NCBI GenBank assembly: GCA_902728285.1
Contig: CACVBU010000738.1
Location: 686,370-750,369 of the forward strand
DNA from: Clytia hemisphaerica
Lineage: Eukaryota; Cnidaria; Hydrozoa; Leptothecata; Clytiidae
Reading direction: 5' to 3'
DNA length: 64,000 nt
Shown: positions 1 to 11,361 of the stretch, piece after piece
How positions within the stretch are numbered: position 1 is the stretch's first letter
Layout of the letters: each line of letters starts with the position of its first letter
Program-made: the position numbers and the translations under genes
The notes under the pieces: model-generated
What the model was told of the DNA's origin: nothing
Databases searched by the model: none
What the model saw: only the letters and a program-made list of their open reading frames with translations

Positions 1-2486
1 CATCGGTGAGTCCTATGGGTGAAATCCCACTTTATCAAACATATTTCGCAAAGAAGTAAATTTTGAAAATGTATGATTTTTTACATTTTTAGTCTTAATG
101 GACATTATGTTTGATTCCGACGGTTGATATTTTTTAAGAAAACTTGCCAAGAAAATTAAAAAATATATACCTTAAAGAGGTACTCGTGTACTATTTCATT
201 TTGTTCTAGATTTACCGATTATTTTACAATGTAAATCCCTTTATCTTTCAGCAATCCGTGTTAGCTTCATTATACAGTTCAGCTGGTTCAGTGTTAGAAC
301 GTCACCATTTCGCACAAGCAATGTGTATCGTTCAAACGGAACACAACAATGTCTTCGAAAGCCTGTCAAGCACTGTAAGTGAATTATGTTATCGTCGTGG
401 TCTATCAGCTTAAAGCCCTATCCATATTACGGTCAAATAAAAGTCGAAAAGTGGGACACTAAACACCGTTGTCTCATCAGAAATTTTTTATCCTACCAAA
501 TAATGTAGTTAAACTGAAAAAGGAAAATCGTTAACGGGGATAGAACATCTATTTTTGAACAGGTAGGGATTCCACTTTAAAATCTATGGTTTACAGTAAA
601 ACTTCGTCACTTCTTAAAAAATCTTTGTCACAGCTAAATTTCACTTTTCCAGAGTAACTTTACCTCTTTAAGGTAGTAATTTAACCATATCACTAGCTCA
701 AATTTACTTGCGGCTATGTCTCTTTGCATTTGATTTAAAACATGAATCAAACCGACTTTTCAGGATTACAAAAGAGCATTAGATTTGATGCAAAAGATGA
801 TCTTGGCCACTGATCTTGCCAACCATTTCAAGATTTCCAAGCAGTTGGACGAACTCGCTTCCAGTAAGTACGCTATAAAAAGCTTTGGATTTAAACTTTA
901 TGTTTTTTTTTCTCGATAGAATTGTTGAACTCATTAACATCTGAATCTCAACGAAGTTTATACTCAATCATATAGAGAGCGATTTTAAAATTTAACTTAA
1001 AACGGACCTTTTTAGCGAAAACGATATATTAGCTTTTCAGCGAATGCTTTTTCGAGAGAATATTTTGCTAGAGTCGTTGGATTACTTTCTAACAACTAAC
1101 GGAGAACAAGAATCAAGTCTTTGATAAATCGATATCAAAACTTCTTGTTTTTTGTATTTTTTAGCTGGAATACAAAAAGACGAAGCAGCTCACCGTGAAC
1201 TTTTGTTGTCATTATTCATGACGACTTCTGATTTGTCAGATCAAACGAAACCTTGGGAGAGTGCTGTTAAAGTTTCTGATTTGTTATACCAAGAATTCTT
1301 CTCACAAGGAGAAATGGTAATCATCTTCGTATGCATATTCTTTTTTTTCCAGCTGATTCAAGTCTGTACAAGAGAGCACTTGCTCTCGGAAACATACAAT
1401 GAATGGAATGACTTCATGACGTTCTAAATCTACAGGCCTACCTACTAAGCGTACAGTGATTTCGATTTTTGTCTCGATTTTCTGAGAATTTTTGAAGACG
1501 CTGCCTTGTGACGTTAGCTTGAGAGCAGTAAGAAAAGTAAAACAAAGAAGATTTTTGGGAGAAAAGAAGCACAAAGATGGATGAAAATCAACCATGAGAC
1601 AGTTTTGTGAATTCAGGAATTGTTTGTTACACATGTAATTGAACATGTGTCTTACACGGAAGTAAATGTTGCAAGAAATGTTGCTTTTTTTCTATTTTCC
1701 CACGCGCACTTTTGACATTTCGAATTTTCTTCGAAGATTTTTGATTTTCTTTCGAAAATTTTTTTGGAGTTAGTGGGACTGGGAGAAACCTGGGGCTTGA
1801 AGGAAAAATCGCTGCACGCTTGCTAGGCCTGTAGATGTAGAAGGACATTGATGATTTTCAATTTATTTATAAATTTATCTGTTTAGGCTATTAGCCAGTG
1901 CCAAGAAATTGTTTGAAATTACGTTCGCGGTTTATCTTACAGGAAAAATCATTGGGCTATCAACCAGTTAAGATGATGGATAAGGATTTGGCAAGCATTC
2001 CAGATCTTCAATATTCCTTCCTCAATAATATCGCATATCCTATTTATGAGTAAGTTTATAGTCATCTGCATCTGGTGAAAAGTTACCGTAGATTGGGGGA
2101 ATCATATCTTCAATACAGTGAATTGAAAATGTAACCCTCTATTTTCTATTTATTGAAAATGTAACCCTCTTTTTCCTATTTTATATTTTAACTTAACGAA
2201 GCTGGTTGAAAAATAAAAGTGAAAAATGCTTGATACAGTTAAATAGTGCTTCCATTACAAATAAAATTGAAACAGACTTCTATATTCCACGGAAAAAGTA
2301 GAACACTTGATTTCGACTTTTGTCCTGTCGTGGAGGGTTTGAGTGATAGTCTTTGGCCAAACTATAATCAAAATATTTTGTTTGTTTGTTTTTAGGAAAC
2401 TGTCCCACTTCTTTCCAGAAACCAATTGCATCTTGGGTAATATCAAAGAAAATCAAAACCAATGGTCCAAAATTAAGGAGGGTTGA
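1..2486 (+). CDS. PDE2A-like: PDE2-type 3',5'-cyclic nucleotide phosphodiesterase, C-terminal exons (5' partial)
   Basis: Hydrolyses cGMP and cAMP; in the PDE2 family the catalytic domain follows GAF domains, which would lie upstream of the window. Exons I read: <1-5, 252-374, 764-863, 1165-1316, 1943-2049, 2396-2486, all GT-AG and in phase. The first five bases end an exon: they complete Ala-Ser before a gtgagt donor, matching the ASKSVLA junction of PDE2. Visible catalytic-domain landmarks are [16 protein letters not shown], the metal-site Asp in [16 protein letters not shown], and the nucleotide-binding Gln in IPDLQYSFL. About 191 residues are present, ending soon after the usual end of the domain. 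Closest in wording to PDE2A; PDE5/6/11 fit less well. The intron at 1317-1942 holds a foldback repeat. Confidence 0.88.
1428..1836. mobile_element. Foldback/MITE-like element in a PDE2 intron
   Basis: Inverted termini: ATCTACAGGCCTA at 1428-1440 is matched by its reverse complement at 1824-1836. Similarity continues inward imperfectly (AAGCGTACAGTGATTT against AAGCGTGCAGCGATTT). There is no coding capacity, so it is probably a non-autonomous DNA element. Confidence 0.55.
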
Positions 2487-3222
2487 TAATAGTTTATATT
2501 TATATCAAATATGTATCTTCAACTGTGTAGGTTTCTTTTATTTTTTGGAGGAATTAGTTTTGAAGTTAGCTTTGAAAAAAATGCCTAAGACACGAGAAGA
2601 CTCTCTCTGGAAGACATGTTTTCAAATGCTTTTAACAATCATCAAGCCTTGAAATATAATAACACCTCCTTCTCACGGACCCAGTAGGGTTTTTTTAGCC
2701 AGTGGGGGTAAATAACAGATCAAAAATCGATTGGGATTGATATTCCCATGTTTTTATGACTGGGGATTCGAATTCCATTGTTTTCGAACCAGAAAATACA
2801 GTGGGGATAGAAAAACTAGCACAATATTTTGCAATGAGGATTTGCTTATCTGATTATTTTAAAATATTTTGGCCAATTTTTCCAGTGAGAAGGGGGTGTA
2901 TAATAGTGACGATAAGACAAAGTCGATTTTTTTTCTCGAAACGTTCAAAAATCAAAGTCTGCGTCTGAGAGTGGTCTGTAGTTCATCTGGCATTTTTTCG
3001 TGGACTGCGTACTACCCTTTCTCGGTCACGGTTGTTTGCGGTGGCAAGAATCAAAAATCAATTGTTAGAGTAAGGAAAGCACAGAATTTTGTTCTAAAAC
3101 TATTTATAGGTGTTCTATGTATTTATACTTTTTTGCTTCCAATATATTATAACGACAAGAAATTATTTTTTAATATATTTTTGCCCTTTTATGTTTTGAA
3201 AATTTTCGTTTTACCAGCTAGC

Positions 3223-3408
3223 TAGCTCTTCCAGGGAAATGTAGATTATAATTTTCTATCCGAAAAAAAGTATTTTAAATTGTATAAATTCTCTCATCAG
3301 CAAAGCTCTGGACCCTTAAAATAAAACACGGAAACTTTATTCACTTTTTGGCGAAGTAAGGACATAGTACTTGTTTTCAAGAAGGTCATTTTTCCCTGGA
3401 AGAGCTTA
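3223..3408. mobile_element. Short inverted-repeat element
   Basis: AGCTCTTCCAGGGAAA near 3224-3239 reappears as its reverse complement near 3393-3408. The roughly 185 bp between carry no ORF. Likely a MITE; the family is not identified. Confidence 0.45.
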
Positions 3409-4247
3409 AAATTTTTTTTGGCACAATAATGTTTATTTTTTTCCCTGTAAACAAGAGCAACATGGAAGAAGAAAAGTTAAATTATTTTATTAGCACGTAG
3501 GTTTTTTATACGTAGAGAAGAAAGATGAGAAAATTTGTATATATTTAACAACCGTTTGTTTTCCATTGTATATATTATTCCATCATTATTTTATCATTCG
3601 AGAGAAAAAACAAGATGACTAGTGGTAGTTATCCGAAGAAATCATTCGATCAATCGAGAAACTTTTTTGTTTATTTAGGTCCCTTATTTAACTGGTCAAC
3701 TTTTCAAAATTTTTGATAGTTCTCAACTTTTTAGTTAGCGATTTTATGACTTAATCATGTGTTATGTTTTACAATCTAAAATAAGTGTGTTAATTTTTCG
3801 AATTGAAGACTAAAAATCAATCTTTTATTCAGTGTGTCCGGAAAAAGTGGAACACATCTTCTACAGGGTGTTCGAAAAAGAAAGTATCGAGTTTGAGCAT
3901 GTTATTGAATAGCAAAGTCTGTATGTGTGTGATTGCCAAAACATGGAGAAAGTATTCCATTATGTACGTTTTGAAAAATCTAAGAAAATGAGGGAGAATT
4001 CAAAACACAATTTTTGTGAAAGTGCACATCAAAACTTTTTAATCGTACAGTAGTTGTTTTAGTTGTTTTGCGACTCGATACTTTTTTTCGGACTTCCAGT
4101 ATGAGATAAAATCGTCAAAACCTGATTTCAAAAAAGTTTAGAATAACTACAAATACTTCATTCTCTGTCTAAGGTTAAGATTAAGTTTACAACTGTCTCA
4201 GGGTTTTACTAATTTTAAGGTGGTGATAGAGTTATAGGGCTACAGAA

Positions 4248-4756
4248 TTCTTAGGTTAGGGTCAGGGTTACAGATTCTCAAAATACTAATTCTTATGTTG
4301 GGGTTTAAGGTTACAGATTCTTAAAATACTAATCCTTATGTTGGGTTAGAGTTACAGATTCTCAAAATATTACTTCTTAGGTTGGGGTTAGGGTTACAAG
4401 GTTGGGGTTAGGGTTACAGATTTTCAAAATACTAATTCTTAGGTTGGGGTTAGGGTTACAGATTCTCAAAATACTAATTTTTAGGTTGGGGTTAGGGTTA
4501 CAGTTTCTAAAATACTAATTTTAGGTTGGGGTTAGGGTTACAAGGTTGGGGTTAGGGTTACAGATTTTCAAAATACTAATTCTTAGGTTGGGGTTAGGGT
4601 TACAGATTCTCAAAATACTAATTTTTAGGTTGGGTTTAGGGTTACAGATTCTAAAATACTAATTCTTAGGTTGGGGTTAGGGTTGCAGATTCTCAAAACA
4701 CTAATTCTTAGTTTGGGGTTAAGGTTACAGATTTTCAAAATAAGTTCTTAGGTTGG
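4248..4756 (+). repeat. Minisatellite with telomere-like GGGTTA motifs
   Basis: About ten or more tandem units of roughly 42-43 bp. Each has a G-rich part (GGGGTTAGGGTTACAG) followed by an A/T part (TTCTCAAAATACTAATTC). Two places carry an extra short copy of only the G-rich part, and units diverge toward both ends. The G-rich part contains TTAGGG, the telomere repeat of many animals, but the array lies between genes. Confidence 0.85.
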
Positions 4757-5363
4757 GGCTAGGCATCGATGGGTTAGGATTTCTTAGGTCGAAATTATAG
4801 GGTAATAGATTTCTTTTAGGCATATATTACTCTGTTTGGAGTTAAGGTTACGAAAACTGGGATGAAGTAAAGGCTTACAATTTTTTAACTTGTGGTTGAC
4901 GGCTATTCAAATGGAATTAAAGGGTCAAAAAAAGGAGGTCTTAAGTAGTCTCTCAAAGTTAAAGCATGGTTAAGCTGAAAGGTTAATTCTAATTGATATC
5001 ATTTCCCTTTACATGAACAAATCTTTAATGTCGTGGCAAGTAAAAATTTCAGTCAAAATGAAATTTGTAAAATATATTATATAATTGGCACAATTAAACA
5101 TCGATTTGATAAAAATTATTCATAAATTTCAGCATCTTTTACAAAATGTTTCTCAAATAATTTCAAAGTCTATCATCCATTTTGCGACAGATGCGAACAG
5201 TCCTATCGGTGAAAACCACACCGAGGCGATGCAATACAACAACGTCTGAACATTGTCTGATGGGTGCCAGCTATGTCCATCAATATGACTGGTAGTCAGT
5301 CTTACCAGGACTCCTTAATGCTTCGATTCTTCAACTGGAGGCTTTATTTGACAACATACACCA

Positions 5364-8300
5364 TTAAACAGAATACACTCCAAGACAGAGCTGTGAACAA
5401 AAGAAGTTTTCACCGGATGGTAAAAATGGGATATCGAGCAAACTTTTTTTGCATTCTGTGCACGAAAAACACGAGTCATTCACGTGCCAATTAAACGTGT
5501 CGTATTGCACACGCTGCGATCCTGCTTCAATTGGTTTCGTGCAGGTTTTACATCGATCTGCTATATTGTCATGGTAACAATCTACACACATTGGTTGGTT
5601 GTCAATGACAACGTAATGTTTTCCAACTAAAAGGGCGTCACATTTGTAACAGCAAAAATGTTTTGTATGCCATTTCGTATTTTCAGCGTTTGTGTATTTT
5701 TCGGCGAATATCAGCTGCAAAAAATAATTAATTATGAATTAGCTAAAAGAATTGGAAAGATATTTCCAAGGAGAATAATCTAAAAGAATTGGAAAATGAA
5801 GAATTTTGCTACTGGTTAAAAGTGAGCACCTACTTTGATGGGATAGATTTTCACGGATGATATCCACATATCCACAAAACTTGAAGGTTTCGCGGGAACT
5901 CATTTTCACGTTTTTTGGTGTCTACCACGAAAATTAGTTCCGCGAAAATCAATTTTTACTAAAAATCCTCAAAAGCCCCTAAGAATAGACCTTTTCATAA
6001 ATTACGTCACGAACATCACTTACCTCGTTTTGAAATTATTACCAAGGTGATTAACTCCCAGCGGATTTTATTAAAACTACTTTCTATTTATAAAAAAATA
6101 ATTTAATGTCTCGAGGGACATAATCACCATGGTAATTGTTTGAATACGAGACAAGTCATGTTCGTGACGTAATTTATGAAAAGGTCTATATGAATGAATT
6201 TCGGCAAAAGTGGGTGTCAAGTCAACCGTGAAAAATAGTTCCGCAAAATGCCCAATTTAGTACCCTCGCACCGCGAAAATTAGTTCCCTTAAGGTATTTT
6301 CGCAAATGAGTTAAAAAAAAATTTTCGATGGTGCTATTTTTCTATCTGTTGAGAAGAGCAAGTATTCGAACATTATGATGAATAAAATAATTACCATCGA
6401 CCCTGAATTTTCTAAGTAACTTTCAAATATTTCCCCGTAACTTATTTTCGTGGATGATACCAAAATCCGCGAAACTTAATCCCCTTGAAAATTTATCCCA
6501 TCAAAGTATCAATGTTAAATGCTGCAAAGAGATCGAGTCGAGTTTACCAAGAAGGAATGTAGCAACATCTGATGTCAATTCTATCTAGTAAACTCTGACC
6601 CATTCCCCCACGCTAAGGGTTGATTGGTCAAATGATTTTGGATGAAATGGAGAAAAGAGATTTCAATACCTCATCACAAGCATTACAGCGTTGTTTGATC
6701 TGTTCACCATAATGTCGACCACAGTAGATGTTTTTCTCGTGAACAAAATAAATATTCGCTACTAATTGACTTTCACAAGATCGACATTTAAAACAATCAG
6801 GATGCCATTGTTGTCGTGGTAACCTCTCAGCATATTTGTAAGGGTCCGAAGAATTTATTGATTCGTAACAATGCGTGCATTTCTAAAAACAATAAAATTT
6901 CTGAGTGCCCTATAAAAAATCCAATCAATGCAAAGCTTTGGCAACTTTTCCCCAAAATATGATACAAAGCAAAAGCTAAGGTCGTCAAAAAAATACACAA
7001 CAGCAAGTGAAAAATACAAGGGCTTGGCAATAGGGAAATAACCTAACTGGTTAGACATATATAGTAGGCGTGTCTATCTTTGACACTCAGACAAAGCCTA
7101 GCAAAATCTTTCAAAAAAAATTACTGTATTTGAACCTCGAATATGGAAGTTAAAGATAACTTACAATATCATGTTCAAAATTATTGAATTTGGTAACACT
7201 TCTTCCAATGGCTTCCTCTTGAACCAATAAGCGATAACATTTCAACTCATTTTGTTCGAAGTCATCTAAATCATGACAGAATTGAGAATCGAAATCTTGT
7301 GCTGGGATCTGCTTCATTAAAAGTTTAGCTTGTTTTCGTTTGTCCTCTTTTCGCTCATCTTGCTGTAATGAAAATAAAATTATGCGTGAAAGCGAGTCTC
7401 AGCCTGTATTCGTTATCTGGCGCACACAAATGGTATAAAGAATGGTAAAACATCCTTTTTGTAGGTCATGGAAATGAATAAGAAAAGATGTCATATCATG
7501 TCGAGAGCGAAGGAAAAAAATCAAGGTATCAAGGTAGGTAACTCCAAACAAAGGCCAAGTCATGATCTGGAAAGTTGAATAGGGACTAAGCAAGCGCAAC
7601 AATGGTTTGCAACAAAAGGAGCAAATTTTAATTTTCACCCCCAAATATGTCTTCATATAGCCCTATTTCAGACTGATTTTTCCCAAAGAAATAAAGCAAT
7701 TGAAAGTATGAATCGTAAGGTTAGCAGTGTACTTTAATTCGTAAAAATAGTGGTTTCAACTTGCGCCATAAGATCATCACCACGCAGAAAAATTGAAAGT
7801 AAAAATGCAATACCTTCTCCTGGTACTGGCAATCCTCAGTGACCTCTTGTCGTTCATCAGGTGTTTCTTTATGCTCCGTCATACTGCTAGTAGATTGGTT
7901 CTCTCCGGATGGTTTCTTAGCAACCGGTGGTGGTAATAAGCGGGAAGTCTTTCGTTCTTTAACTTGACTGCTCTTCCCAACAAACTCTTTCAATATTGGA
8001 TGAGATTGTAGATCTTCATTTTCACTTTCGATTTCGATAAAAGCTGAAAGGTCGTCCTCATTCATGTGTAGGAGAGAATCGACTAACGAATCATGGATGC
8101 TTTCATTGATTTGTACTTCATGATCTTCTGCTCGACATCCACAATTCTTGCATGTTTTTCTGTTCATCAAAATTAAAAGGATAGACACACACACCAAATT
8201 AGGAATGATTCCTTAATACAAGCTTCTCATGTTTTTCCTACTAAGGTCCTTTTACAAAGCACGCTGTCGAGAATGGCCTCACTCGATCAACTAAGTTTTC

Positions 8301-10688
8301 AATATAATTTGCCTAGCGAGTAAGGCCACACTTTTTCGGTGCTTAAAGTTTTAAAGAATATAAAAGATAAATTAATAAATTAACATTTGTTATGTAAATG
8401 GGTTCAAATAAAATTTCAAAAGATAATCAATTTGTTTATTTTGATAAGGTAAAGATGCCGTTATGACTGATCCCGTACAAAACCAATTAAAATAATTAAA
8501 TAAAATTGACTCAATTACAGCACGACAGGGAAGTCGATAAGAAGAAAAGTTCTCTGCTAAAAGATAAGACAGCTCGTAGGATTCATACTGATTTTCTTAT
8601 CTTCAAAGTCTGAGTCAGTGCTGCTAAATGAAAAGGCAACCCCGTACCCCTACCAACTGCAAAATCGTCCCAAGTGAAAAGAAAAAAACTAGAAAACTAC
8701 ACTGAGTGTCATCACTATCACTGGAGAATGAAATAAACCATGGTTATTCTCGTCCTCATAAAAACCCTTCGTCCTTGAGAAAGTCATCATTGGCATTCAA
8801 CTTAAACTTTATTTATCCCTACATGTCTGGAAAATGGAGACAGGGCTTCAATAAAAGAGCTCTGAGAAATTTTCATTATCAAAGATAAAAGGAAGATTGA
8901 TATCATACCTCCAGAAATGTAATTCCAATCCACTACAATGTTGGCAGTAAAGACAAGGGCTTCCAATACCGTGATCATGCAATAAAATAAGCTGAAAGAT
9001 ATAAATAAAATGCCTGATGCTGGTTGACTTACTGTATCAAACATATAAGGCTCGAAATAACGATTTCAAGTGGGTCGGACAAAATGTCCGATCAGGGTTG
9101 CTTTAGCTTGAAAATTATGATTTTTGGGTCGGACATGAAGCTATTTGGGTCGGACAATGTCCGATGTCCGACCGTTATTTCGAGCCCTGAATAGAAGATA
9201 CAAGAAAGTTTATATTTTATCAAGTTATTGTTGAAAATCTAAGGATGGAGTGTGGTAATAACTCATCATGAAACTTTAGTTTTTATTTGTGATTCATTGA
9301 TTTGAGGGTCGCGAAGATATTATGATTAACTGGCTATGAATTTTACTGCTTGTTTTGTTGCCTCTATATAAGATGCTTCAAGCAATGAGTGGCTTCTGCA
9401 TTTATCAGTTGTTAATTTGATTTTATCAATCTGCGTCAACTAAAAGAGCTGGATACAAGTTTAGAAAAAAAAGAACAAAGATGTGGCTTAAGGAGTCACG
9501 TAACATTTTAAGATATTTGCAAATCTGACTTGCGATTCAAGAAAATGCTCTATACCATCGGTAGAGTGGTATATCAGTCAAGACGGAAAATAAATTTGGC
9601 TCAATTCTTGACTGATAACATTTTAAGATAAATATTTCCTTTCTAAGGATGAGATATCCAATATGCATTACAATTATATCGAGATAGTTCTGAGTGAAAA
9701 ATATGCAAAGAGAAAATAAAAATTCTACCTTGCTGAGGTTTTCAGAGTATGAGCCATATCTCATCCGTGGTGATTTGATTGGTGAAGAGGGTGAAGGAAC
9801 CTATAGAGGGAACAGAATGGATAAGAAATGTGTCAGCATATTGGCAATAGGCTTTCTTAGTGGACCTGATAAAACCTTTCTTTTGTAGGGAGGGATGAGG
9901 GCTTATTTTAAATGGTTAACATACAGCACGAAGAAAGAGAAGGGAAAAATTGTCACAAACGATGAGAGGATTAGCATAGTCTCCTAAAGTCTTATCACGA
10001 TCACTCAAACAAACCATTTGTCAACTCATTAGTTCGGTTAAACAATTTATAAAAGTAACAATGTTTTTATAAGCATGTTCTTTTTAACGGGTATTGCCTG
10101 ACATGGATATTTGATAAGTTGAACGGGTCAGTACAAGAAAATCAACAAATTACCAAAAGTTCCCCATTAACAGAAATCGTAGTTAACGCAAGTCATACAA
10201 ACAAAATTTGGCTATTAAATCTCATGCGTTGAAAAATATTTTTGCCAAAAAAAGATATAAATCATAAGTGGTATATGTATACGTAACATTTCTTCTAAGA
10301 AACATGCTTTGTGTTTATACAAGAATTTGCATTAGGTGTAGAAAACCTTTTATTCTTGTTAGACTACTTGACTCATTAATGAATGGATCCCTGCAAAGCG
10401 TGTTAAGTGCCTTGGAGACCTGGCTTTAAGCTGATATTAGATTTACAGGAGAGGTCAAACTTTGCATGAACTAAGACAAAATTGTTAATCCCTAGCATCG
10501 AGTGGCAAATTATACATCGAAGATTCTATTCTAAGCAGAGCAAATCCATAAAATTCATAACCATAACTGTAACGGGAGTAAACTCATCTTACTTTTACGA
10601 AAGGCCATAAAGGATGTAACTTAGGAGTATTCATATAAATCGATACCTTGTCAGTGTCTTTTGATGTATCTACGACTTCTTCCTCCAT
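5364..10688 (-). CDS. TES: Testin: cysteine-rich N-terminus, PET-like region, three LIM domains
   Basis: Cytoskeletal adaptor of focal adhesions and stress fibres; its LIM domains bind zyxin/Ena-type partners. Coding exons in gene order: 10688-10647, 8991-8909, 8159-7814, 7362-7165, 6882-6670, 5714-5364; all GT-AG, phases consistent, about 410 residues (vertebrate TES about 421). Exons 2-3 encode GIGSPCLYCQHC then LHFWRKTCKNCGC, the testin signature. Residues 158-223 resemble the C-terminal half of a PET domain; the N-terminal half is not recognisable. LIM1 is 224-294, LIM2 and LIM3 295-410, with the expected Cys/His spacing. The first exon is the weakest: the start could be 10688, 10715 or further upstream in frame. 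Intron 3 (counting from the C-terminal side) carries nested transposons at 5831-6508. Confidence 0.9.
5831..6508. mobile_element. Foldback element, TACTTT...TTCGCGG family
   Basis: Terminal inverted repeat of about 22 bp, beginning TACTTTGATGGGATA, at 5831 and as reverse complement ending at 6508, with one mismatch. The interior is rich in CGCGAAA motifs. The terminal TA may be a target duplication, as for Tc1/mariner-like MITEs (inference). It is interrupted by a second element at 5984-6190. Confidence 0.7.
5984..6190. mobile_element. MITE nested inside another MITE (AATAGACC family)
   Basis: A perfect 31-bp inverted repeat, 5986-6016 against 6158-6188, starts TAGACCTTTTCATAAATTAC. Imperfect pairing continues inward, so the whole element can fold into a hairpin. 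Its ends resemble those of the elements at 22150-22336 and 18750-18880. Confidence 0.8.
8992..10646 (-). other. TES first intron
   Basis: No coding exon seen in 1.65 kb. It contains the short inverted-repeat element at 9049-9186. Otherwise nothing recognised. Confidence 0.5.
9049..9186. mobile_element. Short element with GGCTCGAAATAACG termini
   Basis: A perfect 14-bp inverted repeat (9049-9062 and 9173-9186) bounds 138 bp that repeat the word GGTCGGACA several times in direct and inverted form. No ORF. Probably a MITE. Confidence 0.65.
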
Positions 10689-10715
10689 TTTGAAGTTTTG
10701 CTTTTGTAAAACCAT

Positions 10716-11361
10716 TCCTTCTAAAAGTAGCCACCACATCAATACAGCGACAAGTGAGAATAGATATCAAGCATCATGTATGGTTTGATATGTATGTAAG
10801 CAAAAGGTCGAAAAGAAATAAAAAGCAAAGAAAAACTGAAACTATTTTTCTTTCTTTGTGTTTACTTTAGTAGATATCTCATCCATCGCATCAAGATTGA
10901 ATTTTCAAAAAAACATCAGAAATCAAACAAAAATTCAATCTCTAATCTTTAAACATACATATTTTGTGAAAAAAGTTGTTGCATAAACTTAACCTTGGCC
11001 CATGAAATAACCACACTATAAGTGACGTACTGATTTCAAGCAAAATAAACGAAGCCAGTCATCATTTCCAAAATAATTTGAACAACTTTTCTTTGCTCAC
11101 CATTTTTTAACTCATCGGGTAAAAAATATATTTACAGTGTAATTTCAATTAGTCCTTTTGTCTCAAGAAGCATTCATTCATTAAGACGCCCTTTAGAGAC
11201 ATTTTAGCGTTTTTATTTATCATTTAGTTTCCTCCCATCGATGTTAAATCAACGCAAAATCTGTAACAAAACCTGCGCATCTTTAGTTGTAGTTCATTGT
11301 CACAATCTAAATGGCTCTTGTAAAGCCTTTCATCCTTCAAACAACAGCCATAAACGCCCCT
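10716..11361. other. Spacer between TES and CNOT7
   Basis: Short gap between two minus-strand genes; it should hold the TES promoter and 5' UTR and the CNOT7 3' UTR. I see no coding exon or RNA gene. Confidence 0.5.

Larger units (their letters stand above)
2487..5363. other. Intergenic region between PDE2 and TES
   Basis: No exon or ORF here has recognisable protein similarity. It holds a small inverted-repeat element at 3223-3408 and a TTAGGG-containing minisatellite at about 4248-4756. The right end should include the TES 3' UTR. Confidence 0.6.

Noticed and set aside
2869-3225. 118-codon ORF with hydrophobic C-terminus
   Set aside because: AT-rich intergenic sequence, overlapping frames equally open, no splice or family support.
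3840-4080. Degenerate exon
   Set aside because: Short open stretches only, no acceptor/donor pair with a conserved product.
4248-4756. Chromosome end
   Set aside because: Genes continue on both sides and the unit is not a pure telomere repeat.
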